Assembly: GCA_003456175.1 (NCBI GenBank)
Contig: DMPB01000148.1
Location: 20,863 to 34,646 of the forward strand
Length of the DNA: 13,784 nucleotides
Direction: 5' to 3'
DNA from: Chitinophagaceae bacterium
GTDB lineage: Bacteria > Bacteroidota > Bacteroidia > Chitinophagales > Chitinophagaceae
Part shown: positions 1 to 7,615 of the stretch, one piece after another
Layout: each line of letters begins with the position of its first letter
Numbering within the stretch: position 1 is the first letter of the stretch
The notes under the pieces: generated by a model
Database searches by the model: none
Told to the model about the DNA's origin: nothing
What the model saw: the letters and a program-made list of their open reading frames with translations, nothing else
Position numbers and translations under genes: made by a program

Positions 1-519
1 AATGATGGCTTCTTTCAGAAAATGATGTACCGGCACTTTTAATTTTTGACCTAAACTACAAGCAGCACTGCACAGATCGGTGCGTGGCTCGTAGTTCATA
101 TACTCCATATCGGGGTCTATTTCGCTCTGTTGAATTTTAATGGGGAATAAATGACAGCTAATGGGCTTTTTCCATTGGGTTTTTCCATCGTAATAAGCCT
201 GTTCAAAGCCACATTTTAAAATACCTTTTTCATCTTTAAAGCCGTATACACACATTTCGCCATCAATGGTTGGGGTTACCCAACCAAAACTATCATCGAA
301 TACATACAAGCCTTGCTGTTCTATATTTTTGATTCCTGTTTTAGTAAGGTATGGCAACACATGTGGTAATGCTTTTTCTATTTCAAGCTTTTCTTGCTTT
401 GTAATGGGTGCACCAGCATCGCCATCTTCACAACAGCCACCTTTGCAACGTGTGAGGTCGCATACAAACTGTTCTTGTACCACTTCATCGCTAATAAGCA
501 CATTATCTATCGCAATCAT
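1..519 (-). CDS. DUF3109 family cysteine-rich protein (3' end cut by window edge)
   Basis: The first 173 codons of a gene running off the left edge. The protein begins MIAIDNVLISDEVVQEQF and carries many cysteines: C20, C25, C29, C30, C90, C103, C122, C150 and C154. The early C-x4-C-x3-CC cluster, a later Cys followed by Val-Tyr, and an S-C-H-L-F-P motif near residue 122 match the DUF3109 family of Bacteroidota, which resembles YkgJ-type proteins thought to bind a metal or Fe-S cluster. The reaction is unknown and I assign none. The ATG at 517-519 lies 12 nt after the gldD stop, so it is probably the last visible gene of the mutY-ssb-gldE-gldD unit. Family membership rests on recognising the start and the cysteine pattern; the metal-binding role is inferred. 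Confidence 0.85.
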   Translation of the reverse strand, partial: MIAIDNVLISDEVVQEQFVCDLTRCKGGCCEDGDAGAPITKQEKLEIEKALPHVLPYLTKTGIKNIEQQGLYVFDDSFGWVTPTIDGEMCVYGFKDEKGILKCGFEQAYYDGKTQWKKPISCHLFPIKIQQSEIDPDMEYMNYEPRTDLCSAACSLGQKLKVPVHHFLKEAII

Positions 520-531
520 ACTGTGTTTGAT

Positions 532-1113
532 TTAATTTTTCCAGCGAAATGTTTGTATGAGGTGTTTGATATCTTGTACAATAAACTGTTGTACTGGCTG
601 TAGTGAATCTTGGTTAGGAGTAGCTTCAAAATATAAAGCACCGCGTAGAAAATGTCTGGTGCTATCGGTTAAAAAGAACTGTGTTTCTGTTGCAACATCG
701 CCTTGTACTTTGAAGAACATACCTTCGATACCATTGGCTGTTGTAATGATGCTATCTTCAATAGCGTATGCTTTCTGCGTATGCTTTTGCGTAAGCTCAT
801 AACTATCTCGCAATAAGGAGTCAAATTGATTTTGTGGACCAATTTGCTTGTAACTAATATGCAAGCGTCCGCTAAACGAAGGAAACACAATATTAATCCA
901 CCAATCGTTTTCAGCTTTCTCACCAAAGAACAAGCTATCTTTTTCAACACTTGCATATTTGGGATACTCGAAACTATAAGGATACCCTGCTAGATTGAAA
1001 GTTTGATATTGCTTTTTAGGAAATTGCAATTGAAAGTAACCTTTAGGTTTAGGCGTGTAATTGCTATTACAAGCGGCTATACTGCATAACACCACTAACA
1101 AAAAATACTTCAT
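532..1113 (-). CDS. gldD: Gliding motility lipoprotein GldD
   Basis: A protein of 193 residues with a lipoprotein signal: MKYFLLVVLCSIAAC, with a lipobox I-A-A-C and lipidated Cys15. The mature part starts with Asn-Ser and then the Y-T-P-K-P-K-G-Y-F stretch typical of GldD. GldD is needed for gliding in Flavobacterium johnsoniae, and its presence with GldE is characteristic of Bacteroidota. The reading frame could open two codons earlier at a GTG (1117-1119), but the ATG at 1111-1113 gives a normal signal peptide and is preferred. The gldE stop codon (1120-1122) is only 6 nt upstream, so the two are almost certainly co-transcribed and translationally coupled. The molecular role is not known; many non-gliding Bacteroidota also keep the gene. 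Confidence 0.9.
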   Translation of the reverse strand: MKYFLLVVLCSIAACNSNYTPKPKGYFQLQFPKKQYQTFNLAGYPYSFEYPKYASVEKDSLFFGEKAENDWWINIVFPSFSGRLHISYKQIGPQNQFDSLLRDSYELTQKHTQKAYAIEDSIITTANGIEGMFFKVQGDVATETQFFLTDSTRHFLRGALYFEATPNQDSLQPVQQFIVQDIKHLIQTFRWKN

Positions 1114-1119
1114 GCGCAC

Positions 1120-2463
1120 TTAATCTGTTTGTAACGGTTTGATAGTTACTTTGATTTTTTTCAAACGATTTTTCACCACTTCTAGTACAGTAAAATCAAA
1201 ATCACCTACACTAATTACCTGATTTGGCTGGGGTATTTCACCTGCAATTTCAAGTACAAGACCGGCAAGAGAATCACTTTGTCCTTTAACACCATCGAAA
1301 GTATCTGTAGCAAGTTTCATGGCCTTGCATACATCATGAATCATGCTCTTACCTTCAAAGATGTAGTTATTATCATCAAGCTTTTTATAATCGCTATCAT
1401 CATCATCAAACTCGTCTTTAATATCGCCAATAATTTCTTCGATGATATCTTCTAGAGTAACAATACCACTTGTGCCACCAAATTCATCAACTACTACGGC
1501 AAAGTGAATACGCTTTTGTTGGAACTCTTTTAGTAAATCTTCAATTAACTTTTGTTCGTGTACAAAGTAGGGTTGCCTGAGTAATTGATGCCAATCGAAA
1601 CTAGCTGGTTGATCTAGGTAAGGCAATAAATCTTTGGTATGCAATATCCCAACTACTTCATCAAGTTTGTTTTTGTATACTGGCAAGCGGCTATAATGTA
1701 ATTCCTCTGCCTTTTTAACCACCTCATTAAAAGGCGATTTATGCTCAATACCATTCACATCCATACGCGTACGCATGATTTGCTTTACGGATATGTTACC
1801 GAACTTAACAATACCTTTCAAGATATTTTTTTCCTTCTCAGAGGCGGCATTTTCAGTAGTAATATCAATGGCATGATCGAGTTCTTCTAAAGTAATAGCT
1901 TTATTACGACTATCAATTTTTTTCTCAATCATATCTGAGTTACGCACCAACCAAGCTGCCAAGCCACTAAATAAATAACTGAAAGCCTCTATAATAAACC
2001 CAACATCTTTTGCAAAACGAATATTGTTTTGTTGTGCCATTACCTTAGGCATTATTTCTCCAAACAATACCAATAAGCAAGTAACTAAAAACACTTTAAT
2101 ACCAAACTCTAGCCAAATATTATCAATGCTTCCGGCATACATCATATTACCGATAATTAAATCGCTGATAATAATGATGGCAATGTTAACAAAGCTGTTC
2201 GTAATTAGTAATGTGGCAAGTAGTGTTTTTGGGTTTTCTAGCAAGGCAACAATTCGCTTGTACGCTAACTGCTGCTTGGTTTTGAGCATATTAATATCCT
2301 TATAACTCAACGAAAAAAAAGCCACTTCGGCACCTGAAACTGCAAAGCTGATACTCAGTAATACAATCAATAAAATAATGAGTATAGTGGTGCCTTCCGT
2401 TGGTAACGGACTTGCATCGAGTATAGGCGTAGTGTATTGTAGTAATGTAGCGAACAAATTCAA
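1120..2463 (-). CDS. gldE: GldE, membrane CNNM/CorC-like protein with CBS domains
   Basis: A 447-residue protein with the HlyC/CorC (CNNM) architecture. Hydrophobic segments of the DUF21 region lie at about residues 27-45, 82-105, 121-137 and 155-173. A CBS pair spans about 215-345, including H-Y-S-R-L-P-V-Y near 256-263 and the hallmark VVVDEFGGTSGIVTLEDI near 323-340. An acidic patch (DEFDDDD) leads into a C-terminal CorC_HlyC domain at about 365-447. It lies directly upstream of gldD, and in F. johnsoniae extra GldE can compensate for some gldD defects. Relatives in other phyla transport or sense Mg2+, but transport by GldE is not established. The start is TTG (2461-2463): I found no in-frame ATG close upstream, and the first internal Met (residue 59) would delete the first membrane segment. 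Confidence 0.9.
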   Translation of the reverse strand: MNLFATLLQYTTPILDASPLPTEGTTILIILLIVLLSISFAVSGAEVAFFSLSYKDINMLKTKQQLAYKRIVALLENPKTLLATLLITNSFVNIAIIIISDLIIGNMMYAGSIDNIWLEFGIKVFLVTCLLVLFGEIMPKVMAQQNNIRFAKDVGFIIEAFSYLFSGLAAWLVRNSDMIEKKIDSRNKAITLEELDHAIDITTENAASEKEKNILKGIVKFGNISVKQIMRTRMDVNGIEHKSPFNEVVKKAEELHYSRLPVYKNKLDEVVGILHTKDLLPYLDQPASFDWHQLLRQPYFVHEQKLIEDLLKEFQQKRIHFAVVVDEFGGTSGIVTLEDIIEEIIGDIKDEFDDDDSDYKKLDDNNYIFEGKSMIHDVCKAMKLATDTFDGVKGQSDSLAGLVLEIAGEIPQPNQVISVGDFDFTVLEVVKNRLKKIKVTIKPLQTD

Positions 2464-2560
2464 TGAGGTACTAGGTTTACTTACGTAAAAGGTATAATAG
2501 CCAAATCGGCTTAAGCACTTTTACAAAGCAGCAAAAATACCGAAACGGTTTTAACAAGTG

Positions 2561-2998
2561 TTAGAAAGGTAAATTTCCATCATTTTCAGGGCCATAAGGT
2601 GGTATTTCGTCGCCACCTAAGTTTTCGATATCATCGTTACCTTGCGGTAAATGTTGATGGCCATCACCACGTTTTTCAAGCATAATAAGGTTATCACCTA
2701 CAATTTCAGTAGCATGCTTTTTCACTCCTTCCTTATCTTCCCAATGGCGTGTTTTTAAACGACCTTCTATATATACTAGGCTTCCCTTATGCAAATACTT
2801 TTGAGCTAATTCGGCTAGCCCACGCCACAGAACAACCGTATGCCATTCTGTTTGTGAAATCAAACGGCCTGTTCTGTCTTTGTAGGTTTCAGTTGTTGCT
2901 AACGGAAATTTTGCCACAGCGATATTGCCTTCCAAATACTGAACATCAGGCTCTTTTCCCAAATTACCAATCAGCATTACACGGTTTACGCCACGCAT
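2561..2998 (-). CDS. ssb: Single-stranded DNA-binding protein Ssb
   Basis: A 145-residue SSB of normal bacterial type. The OB fold covers about residues 3-106, opening VNRVMLIGNLGKEPDV and including W-H-T-V-V-L-W-R-G and the Y-I-E-G-R-L strand. A flexible linker follows, then a C-terminal tip ending G-N-L-P-F, the partner-docking tail that recruits replication, recombination and repair proteins. It binds ssDNA as a tetramer in the nucleoid. ATG start at 2996-2998. It lies between mutY and gldE, a conserved order in Bacteroidota. The linker contains a perfect copy of the dispersed 15-bp word (2639-2653), here read as HLPQG; the linker tolerates sequence change, so it is a natural place for a DNA-level motif. 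Confidence 0.95.
   Translation of the reverse strand: MRGVNRVMLIGNLGKEPDVQYLEGNIAVAKFPLATTETYKDRTGRLISQTEWHTVVLWRGLAELAQKYLHKGSLVYIEGRLKTRHWEDKEGVKKHATEIVGDNLIMLEKRGDGHQHLPQGNDDIENLGGDEIPPYGPENDGNLPF
2639..2653 (+). repeat. Dispersed 15-bp word, copy 1 (exact, G form)
   Basis: ACCTTGCGGTAAATG, an exact match to the consensus ACCTTRCGGTAAATG. It lies in the ssb linker and is read on the coding strand as HLPQG. Confidence 0.9.
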
Positions 2999-3097
2999 AT
3001 AAATTATTTTACGTTCTTCTAAAATCTTTAAAATGAAAGATACAGAAATTTCAAAACAAGTATCAGGTTTTTACATCAGCGTAATTATGGACATATT

Positions 3098-4165
3098 TTA
3101 GGTTAAAGGGGCTGCATTGAGGTACTGATTAATAATTTTAGGAAATGCTAACTGCTTAATTTCATTTACCGTAAGGTATTCATAATGCTGCAAACTAGCA
3201 GGTATTGTAATAAGTTGTAAAGCCACAAACTGTGCATGAATGGTTTGATGCGTTAGTTGCTGCTTTAATGGCCTACTAACATGCTTAATACGTAATAAAG
3301 TATTTGGCCATTGTTCGTTCCACCACTTAGTGGCAGCCTGCGTATTGAATACTTGCTTTTCGCCCGTTTCTACCAAATAAAATTCGTGTAATTGCTGCCA
3401 GATATCGCTGCCAGCCCGCTGATGAATGAGCCATTTTCCATTGTGTTCTATCACAAAATAGGTGAGCCAGCGGTTTTTCTTAACAAGCGTTTTCGCTTTT
3501 ACCGGAAGGTGATGTACAGTTCCTGTGGCATAAGCAACACAATTTTGTTGTAAGGGGCAGCTACCGCATTTAGGTTGTAATGGCGTACATACGGTAGCGC
3601 CAAAATCCATAATTGCTTGGTTATACTCGGCAGGCGTATCGGTGGCTAGCATTTGCTGGGCCAATGCTTTGAATAAAAGCTGCCCTTCGGTGCTATCGGT
3701 AGGTGTATCGTTGCCGCTAAAACGGGCAAGTACACGGTATACGTTTCCATCAATAACCGCATAGGGTAAGTTAAATGCGAACGATGCAATAGCAGCAGCT
3801 GTGTACGGACCAACACCTTTCAGTGCTAATAAATCGTTGTAATTATTGGGAAAGTTGCCCCCTTGCGTAGCAATATACCTTGCGGTAAATAAAAGATTAC
3901 GGCAACGATTGTAGTATCCCAAGCCTTCCCATAGTTTGAATACGGCTTCATCTTTAGCAGCGGCCAGTGCATGTACTGTTGGGTAAGCTTCAATGAACTT
4001 TTCATAGTAAGGCAAGCCCTGTTCTACCCTTGTTTGCTGCAAAATAATTTCGCTCAGCCAAATTCTATAAGGGTCTTTAATACCCTTCCACGGCATGCTG
4101 CGTACATTTTCTGTGCTATGCCATTGTAATAATGCAGTTGTAAAAAAAGAATTGGTCGCTGCCAT
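3098..4165 (-). CDS. mutY: Adenine DNA glycosylase MutY
   Basis: A 355-residue glycosylase that removes adenine mispaired with 8-oxoguanine, preventing G:C to T:A transversions. The catalytic Glu39 sits in W-L-S-E-I-I-L-Q-Q-T. The helix-hairpin-helix is at about 115-126 (LKGVGPYTAAAI), and the catalytic Asp139 is in V-I-D-G-N-V-Y-R. The [4Fe-4S] cluster ligands are Cys193, Cys200, Cys203 and Cys209 (C-x6-C-x2-C-x5-C). Residues from about 230 to the end form the NUDIX-like 8-oxoG recognition domain, so the protein is complete. ATG start at 4163-4165. It is the first gene of the minus-strand unit, with ssb 99 nt downstream. It holds two copies of the dispersed 15-bp word (3163-3177, 3877-3891), in opposite orientations and different frames, plus a weaker one near 3496-3510. 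Confidence 0.96.
   Translation of the reverse strand: MAATNSFFTTALLQWHSTENVRSMPWKGIKDPYRIWLSEIILQQTRVEQGLPYYEKFIEAYPTVHALAAAKDEAVFKLWEGLGYYNRCRNLLFTARYIATQGGNFPNNYNDLLALKGVGPYTAAAIASFAFNLPYAVIDGNVYRVLARFSGNDTPTDSTEGQLLFKALAQQMLATDTPAEYNQAIMDFGATVCTPLQPKCGSCPLQQNCVAYATGTVHHLPVKAKTLVKKNRWLTYFVIEHNGKWLIHQRAGSDIWQQLHEFYLVETGEKQVFNTQAATKWWNEQWPNTLLRIKHVSRPLKQQLTHQTIHAQFVALQLITIPASLQHYEYLTVNEIKQLAFPKIINQYLNAAPLT
3163..3177 (-). repeat. Dispersed 15-bp word, copy 2 (exact, A form)
   Basis: ACCTTACGGTAAATG on the minus strand, inside mutY near its 3' end, read in frame as part of YLTVNE. Confidence 0.9.
3877..3891 (+). repeat. Dispersed 15-bp word, copy 3 (one mismatch, G form)
   Basis: ACCTTGCGGTAAATA, differing only in the last base. 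It lies inside mutY, opposite in orientation to copy 2, and is read in the third possible frame as FTARY. Confidence 0.85.
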
Positions 4166-4334
4166 AAAAGCTGTAACAATGAAAACAAATGCAAGGTTAA
4201 AACATTCCCGCTGTCGTATGAATTTTTTGAAAATTCTGCCCGATAACTTGTATAAGCAGTTTTACAATAATATTTTTACTATATACAATACCCAAAGAAT
4301 CAATGCTTTATGCTTAACACATTATTGTTTAGTG

Positions 4335-4365
4335 TTGTTAATTTATGCATTTTTGTATAACTTTA
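4335..4365 (+). promoter_or_regulatory. Putative Bacteroidota-type promoter of the HU-like gene
   Basis: TTG at 4335-4337 is followed after 20 nt by TAACTTTA at 4358-4365, close to the primary-sigma pattern of Bacteroidota (TTTG, about 19-21 nt, TAnnTTTG). It ends 35 nt before the ATG. The 13-mer GTATAACTTTAAA (4355-4367) recurs exactly before the histidine kinase gene. The rest of the gap from 4166 to 4400 shows nothing else I can name. Confidence 0.5.
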
Positions 4366-4400
4366 AAGAAGAATTAAAGACAATTTATTAAACACTATCG

Positions 4401-4709
4401 ATGAGAAAGTCTGACCTTATAGATAGAATTGCAGAACAAACAGGCATACCTAAAGTAGATATTTTAGTAGTAGTTGAAGCGTTCATTAAAGAAGTAAAAC
4501 TAAGCCTTAAACAAGGCACAACCGTGTATTTACGTGGGTTTGGTAGCTTCTTAACCAAACGTAGAGCAGCCAAAATTGGTCGCAACATCAAAAAGAATAT
4601 TGCCATTGATATTCCGGCACATACCATACCTGCTTTCAAGCCTTCAAAAGAGTTTTTAGCAGAAATAAAAGACGCACCTGCAAGTCAAGAGGTAGCTGTA
4701 GACGATTAA
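4401..4709 (+). CDS. HU/IHF family DNA-binding protein
   Basis: A 102-residue histone-like protein. The N-terminal helices begin MRKSDLIDRIAEQTGI. The central G-F-G-S-F motif is at about residues 47-51, and the DNA-binding arm follows with G-R-N-I-K at about 60-64. The conserved Pro of the arm tip lies in the I-D-I-P-A stretch near residue 72, and the family's P-A-F-K-P motif is at about 77-81. Such proteins dimerise and bend DNA, shaping the nucleoid. The acidic tail (residues 90-102) is a short extension past the core. IHF-beta and HU labels are used interchangeably for this Bacteroidota family, so I give no symbol. The gene has its own upstream promoter candidate and is followed after 72 nt by a TPR gene. 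Confidence 0.93.
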   Translation: MRKSDLIDRIAEQTGIPKVDILVVVEAFIKEVKLSLKQGTTVYLRGFGSFLTKRRAAKIGRNIKKNIAIDIPAHTIPAFKPSKEFLAEIKDAPASQEVAVDD

Positions 4710-4756
4710 AATCGTTAAAAACCTATTTCTCTGAACCTGCTTTAGCCTGCTTACAA

Positions 4757-4764
4757 TACTTTTG
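4757..4764 (+). promoter_or_regulatory. Candidate TAnnTTTG box before the TPR gene
   Basis: TACTTTTG matches the Bacteroidota -7 consensus TAnnTTTG exactly and ends 17 nt before the ATG at 4782. No clear TTG lies at the expected upstream distance, so this may be a weak or secondary promoter inside the HU-TPR pair. Confidence 0.4.
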
Positions 4765-4781
4765 CAGCCTTAACTGAAAGC

Positions 4782-5633
4782 ATGCAAAAGAAACAATGGT
4801 ACTGGGTAGCAGGTACGCTTGCTGTAACAATAGTCATTTATTTTCTAGCACCTACACAAGCCAAACAAAAGGCACCTGCCAACGTAGCAGCAGCACCCAC
4901 AACCCCGCCAGCTGTAAATATTGTACCCACCGATACCGTTATTTTAGGCGCCATTAAAGAACTTAAAAGCACCGAACAGGCCACCGCTAGATATCTTTGG
5001 GAGCAAACTCAAAATGCAACCGGAACCAATGCTATCGGCCTATACAAGCAAGCTGCTACCTTTTGGGGTGATACCGTGCACAACCATATTTTAGGAGCTT
5101 ATTATTTAGGAAAAGCGGCTCAGTTGGAAAATTCTGAGAAAAACCTCACCTTTGCAGCCCGTTTGTTGTTAGACGAAGTGATGCAAGGTGCCGAACCAGC
5201 CCTCCAAAGTTGGATGGCGAATGAAGCTAAAGGATTCTTTGAAAAGCTAGTAGCACAAAATCCAAACAACGATTCGGCTGTTATTGCAATTGGTGCATGT
5301 TACATGTTCGGCAATATTGCTGCAAACCCTATGGAAGGTATTTTAAAAGTACTCTCCATTGCAGAAAAAGACCCGAACAATATGTATGCTCAGTTAATGC
5401 TTGGTCTTGGTGGTTTAAGAAGCGGACAACTTGATAAAGCCATCGAACGCTTTTTAAAAGTTACGGAAAAGCAACCAAGCAACATTGAAGCAACGCTATT
5501 GCTTGCCGATGCATACGACAGAAAAGGGGATAAAAAGAATGCTGTAAGTTGGTACCGCAAAGCCAGCAACCTCATTCAAATACCCGAAGCTAAAAAAGAC
5601 ATTGAAGAGCGTATTAAAACGCTTCAACAATAA
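4782..5633 (+). CDS. Membrane-anchored tetratricopeptide repeat protein
   Basis: A 283-residue protein with an N-terminal membrane anchor (about residues 7-23, flanked by lysines). An Ala/Pro/Thr-rich linker covers about 28-48, and an alpha-solenoid follows. TPR-like helices run from about 85. The clearest repeats are about 148-200, 201-233 (Y-A-Q-L-M-L-G-L-G-G-L-R-S-G-Q-L-D-K-A) and 234-267 (L-A-D-A-Y-D-R-K-G-D). The segment can be read as an uncleaved anchor or a signal peptide; either way the solenoid is predicted on the far side of the inner membrane. TPRs bind partner proteins, but nothing here identifies the partner. The position between an HU-like gene and the tiny-basic-protein/rng pair is, from memory, common in related Bacteroidota. 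Confidence 0.85.
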   Translation: MQKKQWYWVAGTLAVTIVIYFLAPTQAKQKAPANVAAAPTTPPAVNIVPTDTVILGAIKELKSTEQATARYLWEQTQNATGTNAIGLYKQAATFWGDTVHNHILGAYYLGKAAQLENSEKNLTFAARLLLDEVMQGAEPALQSWMANEAKGFFEKLVAQNPNNDSAVIAIGACYMFGNIAANPMEGILKVLSIAEKDPNNMYAQLMLGLGGLRSGQLDKAIERFLKVTEKQPSNIEATLLLADAYDRKGDKKNAVSWYRKASNLIQIPEAKKDIEERIKTLQQ

Positions 5634-5667
5634 AAACTGTATTTGTTAACTAAAAAATTGAACAACA

Positions 5668-5763
5668 ATGCCTTGCGGTAAAAAAAGAAAACGTCATAAG
5701 ATTGCGACGCACAAAAGAAAAAAGAGACTTCGTAAGAACCGTCATAAGAAAAAGAACAAATAG
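5668..5763 (+). CDS. 31-residue AURKAIP1/COX24-type basic protein
   Basis: A very short gene, ATG at 5668 to TAG at 5761-5763. The product starts MPCGKKRKRHKIATHKR; about two thirds of its residues are Lys, Arg or His and none is acidic. I recognise the pattern of the small Bacteroidota proteins annotated as AURKAIP1/COX24-domain proteins, related to the C-terminal tail of mitochondrial mS38. That homology suggests an rRNA- or ribosome-associated role, but the role is inference. The gene is 34 nt after the TPR gene and is followed by a strong hairpin terminator at 5799-5836, so it ends that transcription unit. The next gene encodes RNase G, itself an rRNA-processing enzyme. Codons 1-5 overlap a degenerate copy of the dispersed 15-bp word (5670-5684, 12 of 15 matches). 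Confidence 0.85.
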   Translation: MPCGKKRKRHKIATHKRKKRLRKNRHKKKNK

Positions 5764-5798
5764 TTCTTTCGTTTCTTAAAAAGTTCAAAAACTATATC

Positions 5799-5836
5799 AA
5801 AATAATGCCGGCGGAGCCTTCCATCGGCATTATTTT
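5799..5836. terminator. Hairpin terminator between the tiny basic gene and rng
   Basis: A perfect 12-bp inverted repeat, AAAATAATGCCG (5799-5810) and CGGCATTATTTT (5825-5836), encloses a 14-nt loop that can form a further GGA/TCC pairing. The A-tract and T-tract flanks make it look intrinsic and bidirectional. It lies 36 nt past the stop of the 31-residue gene. Confidence 0.85.
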
Positions 5837-5938
5837 CTGATAACGCACTACCTCACTTAGTTGAATACGCTGGCAACTTTACCTTTCCTTTCCTAAAGTA
5901 CTTACAGCGAAATCCAAAACGAGTGTTATGGCATTGTT

Positions 5939-5969
5939 TTGTTTTTCGCCTTGATTATCTATTACTTTA
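5939..5969 (+). promoter_or_regulatory. Possible rng promoter
   Basis: TTG (5939-5941, within a TTTTG run) is followed by a 20-nt spacer and TTACTTTA (5962-5969), a two-mismatch form of TAnnTTTG with the same spacing as the box before the HU gene. It ends 12 nt before the preferred GTG start. It is the only such match I see in the 145 nt between the terminator and rng. Confidence 0.35.
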
Positions 5970-5981
5970 TAGTTGCCACTT

Positions 5982-7529
5982 GTGAATAAAGAACTCATTA
6001 TAAATGCTACGCCTACTGGTGTAGAAATTGCCCTCCTCGAAGATAAAAAACTCGTTGAACTGCATCACGAGCAAGCTAACGCCAACTTTACCGTTGGTGA
6101 TCTTTACCTTGGTAAGGTTAAAAAACTCGTACCCGGCATGAATGCCGCCTTCGTTGATGTTGGCGCCGATAAAGATGGTTTTTTACACTACACCGATTTA
6201 AGTCCTTACATCAGAAGCATACTCAAATTCACACAAATGGGTATGGTTGATAAAAGCGATGATGGCCTCGATTTTAGCAAATTCACCGTTGAACCTGAAA
6301 TTGTAAAAACCGGCAAAGTGAACGAGGTACTTAATGGAAAGCCACATGTACTCGTTCAAATTTTAAAAGAGCCCATCGCCTCCAAAGGTCCACGTTTAAG
6401 TTGCGAATTAAGCCTACCAGGCCGTTTTATCGTAATTACCCCTTTCAATGATATTGTTGCTGTTAGTAAGAAAATTCATTCTTCTGACGAACGCAAGCGA
6501 CTCCAAAAAATCGTTGAAAGTATCAAGCCTAAAAATTTTGGTGTAATTGTACGCACAGCAGCCGAGGGCAAAAACACTGCCGAACTACATGAAGATTTAC
6601 AGCAACTTGTAACTACTTGGAAGCAAATTCAACAAAACCTAAAAGGAGCCGAAGCACCTGCTAAAATTTTAAGCGAGCAAAACAAAACCACGAGTATGCT
6701 CCGCGATTTGCTCAATGCCGATTTCAATCGCATTGTAGTGAACGATAAAAACATTTACAACGATACACATAACTATCTCCAAAAAATAGCTCCTGAAAAG
6801 CAAAACATTGTATCGTTTCACAACAATGGCTACCCCATTTTCGAGCAATATGGTGTTTCAAAACAGGTAAAAGCAAGTTTCGGAAAAACCGTTAACCTGC
6901 CTAGCGGTGCTTACTTAATCATTGAACATACCGAGGCGCTGCATGTGATAGACGTGAATAGCGGTTATAAAAGTGTAAGCAATAATCAAGAAGATAATGC
7001 TTTAGAAACCAACTTAGAAGCTGCAGCAGAAATTGCACGCCAACTTCGCTTACGCGATATTGGTGGCATTATTGTGATAGACTTCATTGATATGAAGCTA
7101 CCCGATAACAAAAAGAAGCTGCAAGAAGCCATGGAAGGCTTTATGCGTGCCGACCGTGCCAAGCATGCCGTACTACCCATTAGCAAGTTTGGCCTTATGC
7201 AGGTTACACGCCAACGCATGAAACCTGAAATGAGCATTAACACCATGGAAGTGTGCCCTTCTTGCAATGGAACCGGCAAAATTACAAGTACTCATTTGTT
7301 GGTAGATGATATTGAAAAACGCTTACACTACTTACTCACACACGGCCACAAACAGCTTACCATTGCGGTACACCCTATTGTACACAGCCACCTTACAAAA
7401 GGATTTTGGAGCTTACGTCGCCAATGGTGGTGGCGTTATAAAACCAATATTAAAATAGTAGCCAATACCGATTATTATATTACTGAGTTTCAATTCTTCG
7501 ATGCAAACGAAGAGCAAATTAAACTTTAA
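5982..7529 (+). CDS. rng: Ribonuclease G (RNase E/G family)
   Basis: A 515-residue endoribonuclease that cuts single-stranded A/U-rich RNA, in rRNA maturation and mRNA decay. An S1 RNA-binding domain lies at about residues 37-125. The Mg2+ ligands are Asp324 (H-V-I-D-V-N-S-G) and Asp367 (I-V-I-D-F-I-D-M). The zinc-link motif C-P-S-C-N-G-T-G is at Cys425/Cys428. The spacings of 43 and 58 residues equal those of E. coli RNase E D303, D346 and C404. It is of RNase G length, without the long RNase E scaffold tail. An in-frame TAG stands at 5970-5972, leaving TTG (5973) or GTG (5982); GTG gives the family start (M)NKELIINATPTGVEIALL and is preferred. It is flanked by terminators on both sides and so is probably monocistronic. 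Confidence 0.95.
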   Translation: MNKELIINATPTGVEIALLEDKKLVELHHEQANANFTVGDLYLGKVKKLVPGMNAAFVDVGADKDGFLHYTDLSPYIRSILKFTQMGMVDKSDDGLDFSKFTVEPEIVKTGKVNEVLNGKPHVLVQILKEPIASKGPRLSCELSLPGRFIVITPFNDIVAVSKKIHSSDERKRLQKIVESIKPKNFGVIVRTAAEGKNTAELHEDLQQLVTTWKQIQQNLKGAEAPAKILSEQNKTTSMLRDLLNADFNRIVVNDKNIYNDTHNYLQKIAPEKQNIVSFHNNGYPIFEQYGVSKQVKASFGKTVNLPSGAYLIIEHTEALHVIDVNSGYKSVSNNQEDNALETNLEAAAEIARQLRLRDIGGIIVIDFIDMKLPDNKKKLQEAMEGFMRADRAKHAVLPISKFGLMQVTRQRMKPEMSINTMEVCPSCNGTGKITSTHLLVDDIEKRLHYLLTHGHKQLTIAVHPIVHSHLTKGFWSLRRQWWWRYKTNIKIVANTDYYITEFQFFDANEEQIKL

Positions 7530-7534
7530 CGTAT

Positions 7535-7559
7535 AAAGCCATGCACTCAGCATGGCTTT
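7535..7559 (+). terminator. Terminator hairpin of rng
   Basis: A perfect 10-bp inverted repeat, AAAGCCATGC (7535-7544) and GCATGGCTTT (7550-7559), encloses a 5-nt loop and starts 5 nt after the rng stop. The T-run is short (TTT, then GCTATT), so it may be a modest terminator. Confidence 0.75.
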
Positions 7560-7572
7560 GCTATTGTAGTGT

Positions 7573-7587
7573 ACCTTACGGCAAATG
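7573..7587 (+). repeat. Dispersed 15-bp word, copy 4 (one mismatch)
   Basis: ACCTTACGGCAAATG, with C for T at position 10. Intergenic, 13 nt after the rng terminator hairpin; it faces copy 5. Confidence 0.88.
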
Positions 7588-7615
7588 ATAACGCTGTAGT
7601 TATTGAGTGCACCGA

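Noticed and set aside
3496..3510. ACCTTCCGGTAAAAG on the minus strand in mutY as a further copy of the word
   Set aside because: Matches 13 of 15 positions but breaks the otherwise A/G sixth position. It could be a decayed copy; too weak to list.
4166..4400. Open frame crossing the mutY-HU gap on the plus strand (from 4095)
   Set aside because: It starts inside mutY antisense, has no recognisable domain, and runs through the putative HU promoter.
4702..4715. ACGAT-TAAA-ATCGT hairpin over the HU-like stop codon as a terminator
   Set aside because: Only five base pairs, A/T-rich, no T-run after it, and the TPR gene follows closely.
5670..5684. GCCTTGCGGTAAAAA at the start of the 31-residue gene as a copy of the word
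   Set aside because: Only 12 of 15 match, and the codons (Pro-Cys-Gly-Lys) fit the normal start of this protein family, so coincidence is as likely.
6102..6119. Near-palindrome TTACCTTGGTAAGG in rng, and TTACGTAA near 2481
   Set aside because: Both resemble parts of the word but lack the central RCGG core; the first is explained by coding (L-Y-L-G-K-V).
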